NCBI GenBank assembly: GCA_003415625.1
Contig: PYIU01000002.1
Location: 3,100,001 to 3,164,000 of the forward strand
Length of the DNA: 64,000 nucleotides
Origin: Aquanectria penicillioides
Lineage: Eukaryota > Ascomycota > Sordariomycetes > Hypocreales > Nectriaceae
Direction: 5' to 3'
The position numbers and the translations under genes were made by a program. This document shows, piece by piece, positions 30,210-41,453 of the stretch; positions within the stretch are counted from its first letter, which is position 1, and the number at the start of each line of letters is the position of its first letter. Under the pieces are notes generated by a model. That model was not told the DNA's origin and did no database searches. It worked only from the letters and a program-made list of their open reading frames with translations.

Positions 30210-33049
30210 CTATTTGGAAGTGTGTTCCTTGTGGGGTTTCCAAAACTGCATCATACGGCTCAATCGCTTGGTGCGACTGCTCTTGCCCTTTTTCGTTGCT
30301 GGCTCATTGTCCAATGTCACTTCCATGGAGAGCTTGCTGCGCTCACCGTGCGAGCTGCTGATGAGCCTGCTTAGGCTCGCGAGGCTCGATCGTCGTCGTC
30401 CAAAAGCAGCCGACGAGACCGACACTGGACGCGGCTCGCGCATGGATGGTTGTGACATACGCTGGCCAGGAATGAACATGCTGTCGCGGGTCATGGTTGA
30501 GTTGCTGGAAGTCAAGGAGGGGATGTCATAGTCAACCGAGATCCGAACCTCGGGCCCCGGTTCGCCCATCAACAGCAGCGACTGAAAGTTGTTCTCGTCG
30601 GTGACCGATGAAGGGGCTGTGGAAATTCGCTGAACCTCCACAGACATAGGTGACCTCGGGGAAGGGAACGATGATGCGTGGCTGATGGCGTAAGGACTGT
30701 TGGGCACATTGGCCGGCGCAGGGAGGTGGAGAGGGCCAACGTCGACGGGTGCGAGGTCCTTGTTGCCCGAGAACCTTCGAAGAGACGGCGTTGCCGACTC
30801 GGGCGCATCAGTCTGGTCCATGAACACGTTAGGGGACCTGAAGATGACGCTTGGCATCTCCTCGATGATAATGCTGTCGTGCAAGGACGACCTTGACCGT
30901 TCGGCTCGGACGGAGCCGACGGTTGACTGTTCTTTATCACTGAGGCTTGAGTTAGTGCGCCTCACGCTCTGTGCTGAGCTGTGCGTCGACATTGTGTCTT
31001 GGATATCGAGTAATGGGTCTTTGACAATGGCTGCAGGTGGCGTCGCATCGCTGTCAGACTCAAAATCTTCCTCTGATTTGGCTTTGTTTCCTTTCGTCTT
31101 ATTGCCTTCGTCGTCTTCCTCATCTTCCTCAAACACATCAGCCATCGTAGAGCTGCTGTTGAAACGATGAATTCCCGACCTGCCAGGGTCAAAAGGCGGC
31201 AGGTCAGGGGCAGACTCGGCACGTCGATGGTAGTGCATGCCTGGTCCGCTGAAACCCTTCATTCCCTGTGCGCTGTGAAGTCGTCGCTTGCTGGTGATAT
31301 TGCCCGCTGCACGCTGGGCTGCCTCCCACTCCGGATTGAGGGGTAGAGGTGTGTTGAAGGGACCAAGAGCTGCGTCCAAATCAATCATGGGGTATGCGGA
31401 TTCTTCCTCACGACGTTTTTCAGGCAAATCTGGGGACTCGGTTACCGTGACAGTTGGCATCGACGGCTCTAGCAATTCCGGGTCTTCCATAAGCACATTT
31501 TCTTCTTCATCATGCGCGACTTCCGGTGCTGGTGGGGTCGTAGGGCGAACAACATCCGACTTGGACTTCTTAGTGTGGCCCTTGGGCTTCTTTGGCAAAA
31601 TTGCGCCTGCCCAACCCTTCACCTTCTTCTTCTTCTTATTCTTTTTCCCAGATTTCTTTGACTTGGCGGGTGCGACAGATTGTGCTTCACTTGCGGACTC
31701 AGAACCATGTTCAGAAGATGAAGCTTTCGCACCCGAATCTGAGGAGCTGGAGCTGTGAGGCCGTGCTCTAATAGGGGAGGAGATGGCAGTTGAAGGTTCG
31801 CGGGTGAAGAAGGACCACCTCTTCGGTGTCTTGAGAGGACTGGGTTCAGGTTGCTCGGCACGTGAAGCTTCAGCCAGGTGGATGAGGGTAGGGATGGAAT
31901 TTCGACGCCTTGGGGATGAGTTGACGGTGGGGAGATCCTGAGTCCGCTCGAGGATTGCGCCCGCAGTGCTTGGTCTTGAATCGGTGGGGTCACGAGTTGA
32001 GGTTCTTGAGAGAGGGAGACCTTCGATAGGTGCAGGACTACCTCGACCACTGGGAGACGCTGCGGATACAACCGAGGAGATGCTGCCGGAGAGGGAGTGT
32101 CCGGGTCGAGCGGTCACGGTGCTCGAGGTCTCGTTTGAGACTAAAGACAAGGGCCGGGGGATGAATTCTAGGGTATCAGAGAATCCAACTCGAGCCTTGG
32201 GGCCGAATTTGCTTTGTTTCGGGCTCCCTTGCGGGAAGGTTGTGGAGAGGCTTTCGGTGCTTCCTTGGGTTCCTCTGGTTTGACGACGGGGACTGGCTCT
32301 ATAGGCTTTGGAGGCTCGAGGTTTGAGGCCATTGAGCCTTCACCTGCTTGACCTAATGTGGTGGGACTGGTAGGTGCGCTGCTGCCGCGGGTGAGAGAGC
32401 TATCGAACACAGGTGGCTGGAGGATAGGCAAATCGTTGGTTGAAATAGCGCCTGAAATTCCTCGTCGGTGGCCTCTTCGCGGAGGCTGCAGAGTAGGTGT
32501 GTTGAAGCCGCTCTCGGATTTGGTTGGACTCGTGCTCATGACCGCGATCGAGTTACCTTCGCGGATACGGCCACCCACGAACTCGCTTCCACCGCGTCGG
32601 TGGCCATGTCCGGTTGGTCGCGAAGCAGAAGGGATATTCCGGGGAGAAGCAGGAGACAGAGGTGGGCTCAAAAGGAAACCGGCTTGGGGATCTGCAGGAA
32701 GTAAGGCACCAGGGTTGAAAGTGAAATCGGGAAGAGCCGATCTTGATGGCCCATCAACATTCTCATCAGACAGACCGAAGGGTCTATTTGGTGTTTCGAT
32801 GGCAGACATTGGTCGCCTGCCAGTGGCGCGAGAGAAGGTTGAGGGCGCCGACGAGGGAGATGGAGGTTGAGCGGGAAAGACGAATGGGGGGTTCGGAGGA
32901 GGATGTTCAGTACGTGGTGAGGGCTCCGGTCTGAGGGAAGCAGAGTCGGCGAAAGCGCCCATCGAGGCAACGAGGTGGTCCGAATTGTTGTCGAAAGCCA
33001 GGCCTGGAGAGGGCCGAACAAACGGCTCTGGCCCAACGGCGGTTGCCAT
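30210..33049 (-). CDS. Large Ser/Pro-rich protein ('cell wall proline-rich protein' type), one frame break
   Basis: The reading begins at ATG 33049 (MATAVGPEPFVRPSPGLAFD) and ends at 30210, about 946 residues. It is largely low-complexity: many SP/TP sites, poly-Ser, a Lys-rich stretch (KSKKSGKKNKKKKKVKGWAG), and an acidic stretch (VFEEDEEDDEGNK). More ordered islands include VGFSDTLEFIPRPLSLVS, a region with WEAAQRAAGNITSKRRLHSA, and the C-terminal RTKRLSRMMQFWKPHKEH. It lacks a signal peptide, so the database name for such proteins is doubtful; the many SP/TP and RxxS sites suggest a phosphorylated cytoplasmic or cortical protein. The frame changes by -1 near 32230-32240: upstream PQPSRKGA reads in one frame and SPKQSKFGPKARVGFSD in the other. 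A missing base in the CCC run there would join them. Function is unknown. Confidence 0.75.
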
Positions 33050-36000
33050 CTTTTCCCAGCCGCGCAGCGGCAACAGATCGATGGGAAGCTAGAGGATTCG
33101 GAGGATCATAGGAGAAATGAAGCAAGGGTCTGACGGAAATAGATACCGCGTTGCTGTATCCTGTTGCAAGTCGAGAGGGCGAGCTTTGTCGGAGGCGGGA
33201 GCAAGTTTTCGGGGGGGACGAGGCAAAATACTAAGATCAAATTCTGGAGGCAAAGACCATCAGTCCGCGGTTCAATCGGTTTGGCGAATGCACGAAAGAC
33301 AGAGAGAAACACGGGTTGAATTGCAAAGCAGACGAGAACGCTGGTACGAGAGCGTACCGGTGGACGAGTGATGGGAGCGGGAGGACGGACCAGATGGGAA
33401 TGGTAACAAGGCGTTGTGGGATGAAATCGCTGGTGAAGAACAGACAGAGCAGGTCTAGCTGGGCAAGATTAAGATGAAGAAAAAGGAGTGGACGGACAAG
33501 ACCAGCGCAACTCTGTGGAGAGAATAGCGACTGGAATTGCACCAACAGAGTTATGGCGCTCGCGAGAGGCGGCGATGGGGGATGGGAACGGAGAAGGAGG
33601 AGGAGGGAAGTCCTTTTTGGGAGGATGGGTGAAGAAAAGACGGGGGACAGGACGACGACAGACGAGACGGGGAGCGAGACTGGGAGGGGGTAAGGGCGGT
33701 TTCGAGATGGAGAGATGGAGGGAAAGGCAAAAATGGGTACCTGACCGGGGTTTGGGGGGTGGTTTGGGGGGGTTCAGCCACCTAACGCCCACTGCGAGCG
33801 AGAGAGACCAGGGCGCCAGGGCGCTGGAGGCGCTCCACTGTGCCCACTGTGATCACTGTGCTCCGAGGTACCTGGAAGGTACGTACCGTCCCTACCAGTC
33901 GTGCCCCAGCAAAGGCCTCATGAGAGGTACCTTGCATACGAACTCGCGACCTCTGAGCGGACTTGGGTCTGAGCCGGGCTCGGGCTTTGGTTCGCACCTA
34001 CTAACATACAGACTTCGACCATGTACCGAGAGACACTGGTTCAGCATCTCTACCACGGCACCGCGTCGCACTCCCGTTCGACGGCCATGCTGTCCTTCGC
34101 ATAGTGTCTGACCCGCAAGCGTCAGTTGTCATGGTTCAGCCGGTGCACAGTGCCGCTTGGAAAGCGTGGCGACAGCCATTTTGCCTTTGGCGATACTTTG
34201 GCTGGTTTGTCGTCCTGCCCTGGCTAGGTACCGTTGCACTGCCCATCCAAAAACAGCCAGCCTAAAGCCAGGGCCCCGCGAGGGATGAAGGAGGGATGAG
34301 AGGGGATGCAGGACCACCCTCAAGACCCTGGTCAGGGCAAGGTTGAGGCGCCGTACCGTACCGTGCCTGGACATAGCGTGGGGTACGTACCTACCTGCCT
34401 ACTGAAGTGCCCAGACACCCAAAACTCCGTAATCTGGAAGGGCAGGTACCTTCTCAGTACTCCGTGCTCCCTGAAGGACGGAGTACGCTCCCTTCTTTGT
34501 TCAGTAAAGGCAGGTACGAATCCCCTACTATACCTGACTTGGTCCTCCACCCTTGCCACACCCTCCCTCACCCACCCATCCCTCCTCCATCTTGTCCTAT
34601 CCAATCCCTCCAATCCATTTGATCCCTCGCATCCACGGCCCATGTAATTCATCGGCCTCTTGGCACCTCGGGTGCACTGTGCTTGCGACCCTTCCTTCTT
34701 CTCCTTTGCGCTGCTTTTGCTTTGTGCGGTGTTTCCCTGGAGGTCAAAGTTAACTACCTACCTCCGTATTGTGATTGCTCCTGCTTGCTGTCTTGCCTGA
34801 TCCTCTCCCATCAATCAATCAATCTCCTCTCCCACCCTATCCCTTTTGATTGTTCGAAGGCTTTTGGGGCACGAACAAACCAATAGGATGTTCCGCATAC
34901 ACGTGACCAGTCAAAGGTACTTATGAGTCCTCCTAGACTTGCTTGAGGATGAAGTATGGCTTTGCTTTTGGGAAATCGTCGCGCCCCACAAGCCTTCGTA
35001 CACATAAAGGGATAATTCGCCCCTTCCCTTTTCCCCACCGCAGGCGATCGATTGATTAATTCATCCATTTGCTCTGTTGATTGATTGGGTGTCTGCCAGT
35101 TGGTTTGCGCTGTCTGCATAGAAACAGAACTGAGCAATGCAGGGTTTGTGTGTGCAATGTCGCTCATGGTCGCTGGGCCTTACTCCCCCGTTGGCTTGTT
35201 GCCTGACGCAAGTCATGAGGATCCATATTAGAGGGATGCGTCTAACCATCCCGCTATTAACTGGTTCCATCCTTAGTGAGGACGGACGCCCCGTGGTGCG
35301 TTGTCGGTGGTTGATGGTGGCCGCCATGGCCGCCCCGGCCGCTGCAGCCGGCGCCGACTCTAGGCCTCTAGATTTGCACTCACAACACCCACCATCACAA
35401 CAAAAATGGATTGATATCCAACAACTCGGGTTTTCCCCCTCCTAAAGTGTGCACACTGTGTTGGAACTGGGTCGCCCCCCCTGCTCCCTTTAGCCTGCGT
35501 CTCTCCGAACACTGGCTGCTTGTCGAGGCTCTGGGATTCGCTCGCTGTTTCTTTGGACCACCTGCGAAGCCTGCACCCGCGTCGACCCCGGCCCATGTCT
35601 CCCTCTCGCGCGACCGTGTACCTGCACCTGAAAGGCACTTGTGCATGCATGGAGCAATACAGCGGCGCGCCGGTGGACGGACGAACGAGCCAGCCAGCCT
35701 GCAAGCGAGTCATCAATCCAGCGCAGCCGGGGCAACCACCCAGTCTATTTCTGAAGATCCAGTCGCCCAGCGGGAGCCACGGAAGACGAGCGGGGGAGGC
35801 GAATGAGACAGTGGAGAGTTGACGGATGCGGCGGACTGCACGATGTCGTGCTTCACGTTTGCTGCGACTCAGCTGCCTTATACACGCATATTCCTGCATA
35901 CGCTTCGCGCTTCTCTGTGCTCTATCCACGTTCTGTCATGCTTGTACATACGCACAGGCTGTACATACACTGTATATGCAGCACAGTTGCAGTTGCATCC

Positions 36001-39000
36001 GCTGTCGCTGGCGCTTCTAGCAGTGGCTGTCGCCGTCACCAGACCCAAGAGATCGTCCACCACTCACAGTTGCATTTGATGCGTGGACGAAGGCACAGAA
36101 GCAATCATAGCATGCCTGCCATAACCATTCGCCTGGAGACCCCATTCGGGCTGACGCGGAGATGCAATCGCAGATCCAGTAGGAGGTGGTGAAAAAAAAA
36201 GGAAATAAAGACAGCAAGAAAACAAGACTTTGTTATCGCCCACAATGAATCTACGACCAACACACAGTGCACGCTAAGCAAGACCGAGGTCTATAATTGT
36301 CCAGGCGAGCCCAGTCTGGGCTATCAGATGGCTCGGCGATTTATTTGCTTGGGGCTAGTATCATGCATGCTGGAGTTGGACCCATCAAGGCCCCCTTCGA
36401 CTGGGACAAGGACACCCACACCATAAGACATGGCTTGGATGATTGACTCGGGGACCATGATACACCATAAAGAGTAAAGGACGAAAAAAGGATGACATGG
36501 TCCTCATGAAATGCTTCTTCTATTTTGCTTTTCCCCCCTCGTCTCGATCCACCAGATCTGTCTGGGATGAGCTGCCCTCGCTATTGTGCAAAAGCCTAGC
36601 TCTCACAACACGGCAAGGAGAGAGATTATGAACACAGGCCGAGAAAACAACCTGGCGGCCAGGCAGCCAGCTCGAGCGGAGGCTATCCGTATTACGTACC
36701 GTACCGCTAGTCGCATCCCCGTAACAGCTTGTTCGGCAAGCCATCGAATTGTGTCGATTTGCCTGTCTTGGCTGGCATGATATGGCTCTGATTCTGTGCT
36801 CGCCTTGTTCTTCTGTCCCCGCCCACCTCGCCCGCCAAGGTTGGCTCCTCTTTGGCTCTGCCGTCTCTGGCGCCTTTGGCAGAACTGGGGCCCCGGCACC
36901 GTTCCTGGTCGTTCGCCATGGCCCCTTGTAGGGGGAATTGATGATGATGCAGCAGATGACGGGTGCAATCGAGGCTTGGGCTTCTTAATCTGGACTTGCA
37001 GAGCAGCCTCTTCCTAGTTTGGCAACGGATGGATGCTATCAGGCATACCAAACGGCCGTCGGGATGTGATTGGCGCTTCAACGCCCGTCTCGCAACAGAC
37101 AATTGACAGATCCGGCGTCCAGAATGGCATGTTTCATTCACGCAGCTCTATCTATGTGCTTACCAACCTCGATGCCGATACTGACGGGGCAACAGGCGGC
37201 GATGGACAGCGGATGAGGGGCTACAGCGCCTCTCCCGCTTTCTAACCCGGATGTTTCTTTGGGGATGAGCAGCCTTTTTGCCCTAGGTCTCACCCAAATG
37301 TGAGCACTGGATGATCAGATCCGACGCCCGATGACAGCCGCGAATAGTGCACAGACGAGAGCATCCTTCTTGGCACGTTGGTAATGTCGCCCAATTTAGG
37401 CCGAGGGGGAGGCATCCCGACCCTGTAAATCACTAGCCAAACAAGACAGACACGCCGATGGGCCCTCAACAATGAATGTTCTTGCAGTCGGTTGTCGTGA
37501 CGATTGGGCCTTAGCGCCTATTTGCGCAACCGCCCTCACCCTCGCTCTCGTGCTCGTGACGGGACCGTTTTTCAAGGGCTCCCATGAGCCATCCCCACTC
37601 GCCAAGCCTCTTCAGGGATCCTCCCTCATTCAAGAGCCCGGTTCGTTGTCTCGCTTGGATCCACCTCGAGCAGGGCAATTTCATCATGTCCCAATTGTGA
37701 TGGAAGGGCTGAAATCTCACTTCGGGGTTTCTAGGCTGTCCGCCAGCTTACCGGTGCACGCTTCATCCGCGAATTGCCTCTTGGAGATGCATCTCATAGC
37801 TCGGGCATACAGACATGCGTTCCTTGCATGCCATGCCAGGCCAATTTCCCCAGTGCACAAGACGCTCACCACCATCGCTGTCCCTTCGGACATTTGCCTA
37901 TAACAACCTGTAATAAGCCAATTTGCCAACTAATTACTTCTTCCTCATAATGCGCAATGTTCATTACAGCGCGTCGCCCTAGATGGTTCAACCCGGATGA
38001 CGGAACCGAAAATATCTTGCAGTGATCGTGACGGCTTGGTGCCAATAGTTTGTTGGTCCCTAACTTAGGAACTGGCATCCCTGGCGGCAAAACATATCCA
38101 GGGGTGCCACATTCATTCAATACGATGTTCAGTTCGGACGAGGTGAACCTTCATTACAGGGGCGGATCCGATTGCCCTGGCTTATTGTCACGTCTGCGTT
38201 CGTGTTCCCCGTCAAGACCACGTACAGCACTAAAAGAGCTGGCCCGTACTGTACGGAGCCATCTACGTCAGTGAAAACCACCACATTTCGTAACCCATAT
38301 ATTACGGCGGCCATAGCCGTCATGGCCGTACGCGCGTTGGCAATACGAACAAGATGGCTACCGTCATGCGGTGCTCCTGGGAACCGTCCATGCGCGACGA
38401 GAAAACCCGAAGGCTCAGTAACCGTGGGAGGCCGCTCGCCGCTGTTAGGCCAGAGCTGAACAGCTCATTTCAACATAATAAGAAGCAAATTTCGGGAATC
38501 GATGCTCTTGACGTTTCCATTCTTTGATGCCAATCATCGTTCACGAACGCCGTGTTCGCGAGATGCGCTGAACCTGGGCGTTCATCCCATACAGCCTCTT
38601 CATGCATCCGAGGGGAGCTCATGCTACGCATAAACGGAGACCAATACGGCTCTCTGATTGAATAGAAAAAAAAACATGTCTCTTGCTTAAATGAACCGTA
38701 ATTACCGGTACTCGATGGGCGCTGGTATTGATCGTGAAACCAAGGGGCTGCGATGTGACAAGCCTCGAATGAGCCCCTGAACTTGAAGTCTCGTCGTGTG
38801 GGGTGAGGACCCTGAATTTCAGCCACATGTTGCGTGGGGTTTGGGTGACACAGCCACAGTTGGGTTTCTCTTCACCGCCTTGGAGAAGTCCCTGATGTGA
38901 CTTTTTTTGACGGCAGAAATTTTGTAGGTCGAAATTGGTGGCGGGTAATACAGACGACAGTCTCTTCCTAGAACTTCAACTTGACAACGTGGCGGTTGAA

Positions 39001-39011
39001 CACAGAGCAAA
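33050..39011. other. Gene-poor stretch of about 6 kb
   Basis: This lies upstream of the proline-rich gene and of CGR1, which are divergent. Many overlapping frames exist on both strands, but none has conserved-looking protein sequence or consistent splice structure. Short GGTAC/GTACC and TACCTACC-type motifs recur at about 33860-34520, as is common in sordariomycete intergenic DNA. A long leader of the proline-rich gene (about 33050-33800) is likely. No RNA gene was recognised. Confidence 0.45.
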
Positions 39012-39478
39012 ATGTCAGAAGATGCTGGAGCCGCACCTGCGGTCGTGTCGCAAACTGCGAAACCCCTAGGCATGCGCAAGAACGGTACTGAGTCCCACAC
39101 ACTCGGCAAAGCGTGCTTATACTGACAGGCCAAGGCAAGCAATGGCACCCCCCTAAGAAGGCATTCCGACCGACCGCCGGATTAAAGTCCTATGAGAAAA
39201 GAACTTTGGAGAGAGCACTTATGGCGCAGGTGAAGGCCAAGGAGAAGGAGATGAAAGAAGAGAAGGAACAAGCGCGTCAGGTACTGATTCGCCCAAACCC
39301 ACAGCTCTTCTAGCCCATTCCTGACCATGACATGCAGCAACGAATTCAAGCAATTAGGGATAAGCGCGCACGAAAGGAGGAGAAGGAGAGATACGAACAG
39401 ATGGCTGAGAAGATGCACAAGAAGAGGGTCGAGCGTCTGAAGCGCAAAGAGAAACGAAACAAGCTGATCAACTCCTGA
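39012..39478 (+). CDS. CGR1: rRNA-processing protein CGR1
   Basis: Exons 39012-39084, 39129-39280 and 39338-39478 encode 121 residues. The introns are 44 nt (GTACTG donor, ACTGAC branch just before a CAG end) and 57 nt (GTACTG donor, CTGAC branch, GCAG end). The family core is unmistakable: [20 protein letters not shown], then [20 protein letters not shown] and a long Lys/Arg/Glu helix ending [15 protein letters not shown]1 is a small nucleolar coiled-coil protein needed for 60S subunit (5.8S/25S rRNA) processing. Length matches yeast Cgr1p (120 residues). This window also carries NOP14, but the two lie 35 kb apart, so no linkage is implied. Confidence 0.95.
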
Positions 39479-40343
39479 TCCGGCTCCATGCATCACCATG
39501 ATGAAAGATTCAACAATCCTTCGGGTTACTATTCGACAATACCTTATCACGGGTGAATTAGAGAAATGTGTCTGGCTATTAAGGTTCACGCAGCACTTGC
39601 ATATGTTGAGACAGGAGCTGAAAAGGCGACGACGGAAAGTGCTTGCGATGCGAGACACATGGGTGATCCTCTCGGCCCTTTTTTTTTTTTTTTTTTTTAC
39701 AAAAAAAAAAAAAAACAGAGGACAAAGAAAAGAGAGAACCCTCAGACTTTCTATGTGTACTTTCGAGAAGTTGGTTCTGTCTCATCGTTCGAGTCAGGCG
39801 TTCGGTTAACGTCCTAAGATTGATGTAGAGGAACAATGAGCAAAAACGAGACCGGTCTGGATGGGCGGGGAAGAGACCTCGGCGTGCTCAGAGGAGAGCA
39901 TCTAGTTTAATAAAGAATACATTTGAAGTCACAACCAATTACCCCATTTTCTTTGCAAACGGTCCACCTTGGCCCTTGGGCCAAAGTAATTATTAAGTGC
40001 CTTGTCTTGACGACTGGAATTCATCTGAAGACATGAAAGGCGGCTCAGAAGTTGCATGTGAAACCTGGGTGGTCCAGTGGCCAATGGCAGCGCACGGTCC
40101 CCACCCGCTCCAGCTCGGCCATTTGCCCACTGAACTGATGCAAGGCCGCAAGCTGCTGACATTGGATCGACTCTCTCGCATCAGGCCCCCCTTGCGTCAC
40201 ACAGCCTCGCGTCATTCCCACGGGCACAAGCAGAGTCGCCCAACGGAGACTCTAGTGCATGGGTGTGCTTTGCAGAGCGACGAATCGGGACAAATCAGAT
40301 CAGACACACCGAACGCACACAGGCCACCCAACACCCAGAAACC
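39479..40343. other. Intergenic with T20/A15 tract
   Basis: It holds the 3' end of CGR1 and the promoter of the next gene. Apart from the homopolymer pair at 39679-39715, nothing is recognised. Confidence 0.45.
39679..39715. repeat. Paired T20 and A15 tracts separated by AC
   Basis: A run of 20 T is followed by A-C and then 15 A. The two arms are self-complementary and could form a hairpin in RNA or DNA. It lies 200 bases past the CGR1 stop codon. Confidence 0.9.
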
Positions 40344-41453
40344 ATGGCCAGCTTCAGCCCGCGGCACTCATCCGAGTCCATTTCCCGGACCAAGTCTGTC
40401 AATCGCCATCAGCTCAAGCGCTCCATCACCGAGCTCACATCGCCCGTGAAGCTCTCTCGCCAGCACCGCAAGGACCGAGACCGCGATCGCTATCATGACG
40501 ACAGGGCCACGCCCATGTCCGCGAGCCCGTTTCTCTGGAGTCGAACGTCCGTCGATATGCCTCGCTCCGAGGGCATCACGCCCATAATCAGCCCAGAACA
40601 AAGCCGTCGACCCAGCATCATGTTACAGCGTGAGGAGGAGAGCCGGGCCCCGAATCCCGTGGCGGCGGCACCACCGCATGAGCCCAGCGTCAACAAGGAG
40701 GAGAGGTTGAGGGAGGAACGTGAGAAAGCGTCAGTGCAGGTCGAGTGAGTTGTTCCATTTATCTGGTGTCATCGTGAAATCACGTCTTGCTAATGACTGC
40801 TCTCCTCCTAGGGGTTTGAAACAGTCTCTCGTGGACCTCCACGGGTTTTCAATATCCGCATCGCATCGACTTGACGAAACATACTATGCCGTCCTGGAGA
40901 AAATGAGCACCCTTCAAAACACCGTTGCTGCCCTCAAAGACTTGGCCGAGACTTCGCGTAACATCCATCTTGATTTTGACAGGGACTCCAAGGAAATCGA
41001 GAACGACATTACCACCCAGATCGCTGCTCTGGGCCAATTTGAAGAACAGCAAGCGAGTATTGAGTCCCTCCAGACCCGTGTCCAGGACGGCCGGGCCAAG
41101 ATCCGATCGCTCAGCGACCGAGTCGATGTCGTTCGCCGACGTGTGGAAGGCTGGGATCGCCTTGACAAAGAATCTCAAGAGAAGACTCGCCGGCGACTCA
41201 AGGCTATCACAATCTGCATGTCCATCGTCACACTGACGTTGATTCTCATCTTCTTCTTTGGGGCTCAGTATACTTCGCCAAGCGCCTCATTCATGGTACG
41301 GAAACCCGTGTAGCTGAGTCTATCATTGAATCTCGCAAGGAGGCTGGGCATACCGAAATCCCGGTTGAGAGCCACGAAGACGATGATGTGACATATTTAC
41401 GGAAGAGGCCCATCGATGCTGGCGAGAGGTTACGTGTATTTGACGAGCTATGA
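40344..41453 (+). CDS. Coiled-coil protein with C-terminal membrane segment, one frame break
   Basis: Exon 1 is 40344-40744 and exon 2 starts at 40812 (GTGAGT donor, CCTAG end, in phase). The N-terminus MASFSPRHSSESISRTKSVN is basic and Ser-rich. After the intron comes a helical region (LVDLHGFSISASHRLDETYY, then coiled coil through SLSDRVDVVRRRVEGW). A hydrophobic segment follows near residue 310 (ITICMSIVTLTLILIFFF). The first frame stops at 41313, soon after this segment. The -1 frame, from 41268 to 41453, continues with VYFAKRLIHGTETRVAESI and ends LRVFDEL. A base missing at TTTGGGG (41257-41263) would join them, giving about 345 residues. The conserved-looking tail makes the longer product more likely. 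The arrangement resembles a nuclear-envelope or ER anchored coiled-coil protein; no named family was recognised. Confidence 0.72.
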
